Below, in pieces: positions 62,850 to 64,000 of a stretch of 64,000 nt of DNA. A program made the position numbers and the translations under genes. The DNA lies in contig JBELHJ010000002.1 of NCBI GenBank assembly GCA_042091495.1, forward strand, positions 1 to 64,000, written 5' to 3'. Below the pieces are notes generated by a model, which was given only the letters and a program-made list of their open reading frames with translations, did no database searches and was not told the DNA's origin. Origin of the DNA: JBELHJ01 sp042091495 (lineage in GTDB: Bacteria > Bacteroidota > Bacteroidia > Flavobacteriales > Flavobacteriaceae). Each line of letters begins with the position of its first letter. The first letter of the stretch is position 1.

Positions 62850-62875
62850 AATCTTTAGAAATACTTTAATAAATA

Positions 62876-62904
62876 AGCGTCTATTTTTTAGAGGCTTTTT
62901 TTTT
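62876..62904 (+). terminator. Terminator after the pRiA4b ORF-3-like gene
   Basis: AGCGTCT and AGAGGCT pair with one mismatch around a T-rich loop, followed by a nine-T run. Confidence 0.72.
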
Positions 62905-62947
62905 GTAACAAAATGTAATGTAATTCGTCTAAAAGAAAAACTACTTT

Positions 62948-63850
62948 ATGCCTAATACCATTTTAAAAATTAAAGGCCTCAATAAATCATTTGGTGCATT
63001 AAAAGCTCTAAACAATGTGTCTTTTTCGATTGAAAAAGGGAATGTTTACGGCATTTTGGGCCCTAATGGCAGTGGTAAATCTACCACTCTAGGTATTGTT
63101 CTCAATGTTGTTAACGCATCCTCCGGATCGTTTGAATGGTTTGATGGAAGCCTATCTACTCATGAAGCCCTTAAAAAAGTTGGCGCTATTATTGAACGCC
63201 CAAACTTTTACCCTTACATGACTGCCTACCAAAATTTAAAATTGGTTTGTAAAATCAAACATATTACTTATGATCAAATAAACGAGGTACTGAAAACCGT
63301 TGGATTACTGGATAGAAAAGACTCTAAGTTTAGAACGTTCTCTTTGGGTATGAAGCAACGTCTCGCCATTGCATCAGCGTTATTAAATGATCCTGAGATT
63401 TTAATTCTAGATGAACCTACTAATGGATTGGATCCACAAGGGATTCATCAAATAAGAGAAATTATAAAAACCATTGCCTCTAACGGCACTACGATTCTAC
63501 TGGCGTCACATTTACTTGATGAAGTTGAAAAAGTTTGTTCCCATGTTGTGGTCTTAAGAAAAGGTAATATTTTATATTCTGGAGAAGTCGAAAAAATGAT
63601 AAATAGCCATGGCTATTTTGAACTTAATTCCGAAAATAACGAAGAATTAGAACAAATTTTAAGGGACTTAAATCTTTTTAAAACAATTCAACCTGATGAA
63701 TTTGGAATAACGGCACACCTAAATCAAGACTTTAGTGCTACTGAGCTGAACAAAATATTGGTATCAAAAGGGATTTTTGTATCGCATTTGGTAAAGAAAA
63801 AAGAGAGTCTTGAAGAGCAATTTTTAATACTAACCGATAATAAAAACTAA
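62948..63850 (+). CDS. ABC transporter ATP-binding protein
   Basis: A 300-residue ATPase subunit. Walker A GILGPNGSGKST, the signature FSLGMKQRLAIASAL and Walker B EILILDEPTNGLDP are intact, with a switch His in LLASHLLDEVE. A C-terminal extension of about 80 residues follows, as in BcrA/NatA-type subunits of drug or lantibiotic exporters. It lies one base before the partner permease gene. Confidence 0.95.
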   Translation: MPNTILKIKGLNKSFGALKALNNVSFSIEKGNVYGILGPNGSGKSTTLGIVLNVVNASSGSFEWFDGSLSTHEALKKVGAIIERPNFYPYMTAYQNLKLVCKIKHITYDQINEVLKTVGLLDRKDSKFRTFSLGMKQRLAIASALLNDPEILILDEPTNGLDPQGIHQIREIIKTIASNGTTILLASHLLDEVEKVCSHVVVLRKGNILYSGEVEKMINSHGYFELNSENNEELEQILRDLNLFKTIQPDEFGITAHLNQDFSATELNKILVSKGIFVSHLVKKKESLEEQFLILTDNKN

Positions 63851-63851
63851 G

Positions 63852-64000
63852 ATGATAAGATTAATTCAAATTGAATTACATAAGCTTTTGCGAAATAACG
63901 TTAGTAAAATTTTAATTTTTGCTTCATTCATTCTGCCATTCACTTTTTTAATTTTATCCTCCATCAAAATTAACTTCTTAGGATATTTTACGCTTGAATT
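63852..64000 (+). CDS. ABC transporter permease, N-terminal part (runs off the window)
   Basis: ATG 63852 opens a frame that stays open to the window end and encodes MIRLIQIELHKLLRNN and a first membrane segment (KILIFASFILPFTFLIL). This N-terminus is typical of the ABC-2 type permeases that partner BcrA-like ATPases. It begins one base after the ATPase stop, so the two form one exporter. Confidence 0.85.
   Translation, partial: MIRLIQIELHKLLRNNVSKILIFASFILPFTFLILSSIKINFLGYFTLE

Overview
The window comes from a marine-type member of the Bacteroidota, almost certainly Flavobacteriaceae. The evidence is an AT-rich sequence, SusC/SusD/SusE outer-membrane glycan-uptake genes, a type IX secretion C-terminal signal on an amylase, several perfect TAnnTTTG promoter boxes, and Bacteroidota-type housekeeping genes (OstA-like, DUF5606, DUF349, paired DUF368). 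It reads as a chromosome, with a polysaccharide-utilisation region (about 1-30 kb) followed by a housekeeping region (30-64 kb). I found no tRNA, rRNA, CRISPR array, phage or insertion sequence, and no gene-free stretch longer than 300 bases.

Region 1 (1-6.8 kb): the tail of an unknown gene, a sulfatase, a GH20 hexosaminidase whose frame is broken near its N-terminus, a VOC protein, a CIA30 protein, a GAF/histidine-kinase/receiver hybrid, and a two-gene unit (membrane protein plus XRE regulator) behind a promoter carrying repeated TTAC-N5-GTAA sites. Sulfatase plus GH20 suggests removal of sulfate and N-acetylhexosamine from a sulfated glycan.

Region 2 (6.9-30.2 kb) is an alpha-glucan (starch/maltose) utilisation locus. 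A minus-strand operon runs MFS transporter, beta-phosphoglucomutase, GH65 phosphorylase, GH13, esterase, GH31, GH13, GH43. Upstream on the same strand lies a LacI-family regulator, and divergent from it run susC, susD, a susE-like gene and a T9SS-secreted GH13 amylase. The likely route is: the secreted amylase cuts starch at the surface, SusC/D/E bind and import oligosaccharides, periplasmic or lipoprotein GH13/GH31 enzymes trim them, the MFS carrier imports maltose, and GH65 plus PgmB convert it to glucose and glucose 6-phosphate by phosphorolysis. The SusD protein carries an inserted tandem pair of SusE/F-like modules. The two control regions share a 17-bp motif and contain palindromic operator candidates.

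Region 3 (30.3-52.5 kb): two amidohydrolase genes, a SpoU methylase, an M48 protease, RelA/SpoT, a Fur-family regulator, purA, an OstA-like protein, a class III aminotransferase, a TPR protein, two DUF368 proteins, aroE, a DUF349 protein, and on the minus strand mazG, DUF5606, def and ruvX.

Region 4 (52.5-64 kb): dapD, then a glycosyltransferase cluster (GT9, two GT2, two GT4, one lipopolysaccharide-kinase-like gene) with strands alternating, followed by a Sua5/YrdC-type protein, a CCA-adding-type enzyme, a COX15/CtaA heme A synthase, a pRiA4b ORF-3-like protein and an ABC exporter whose permease runs off the window end.
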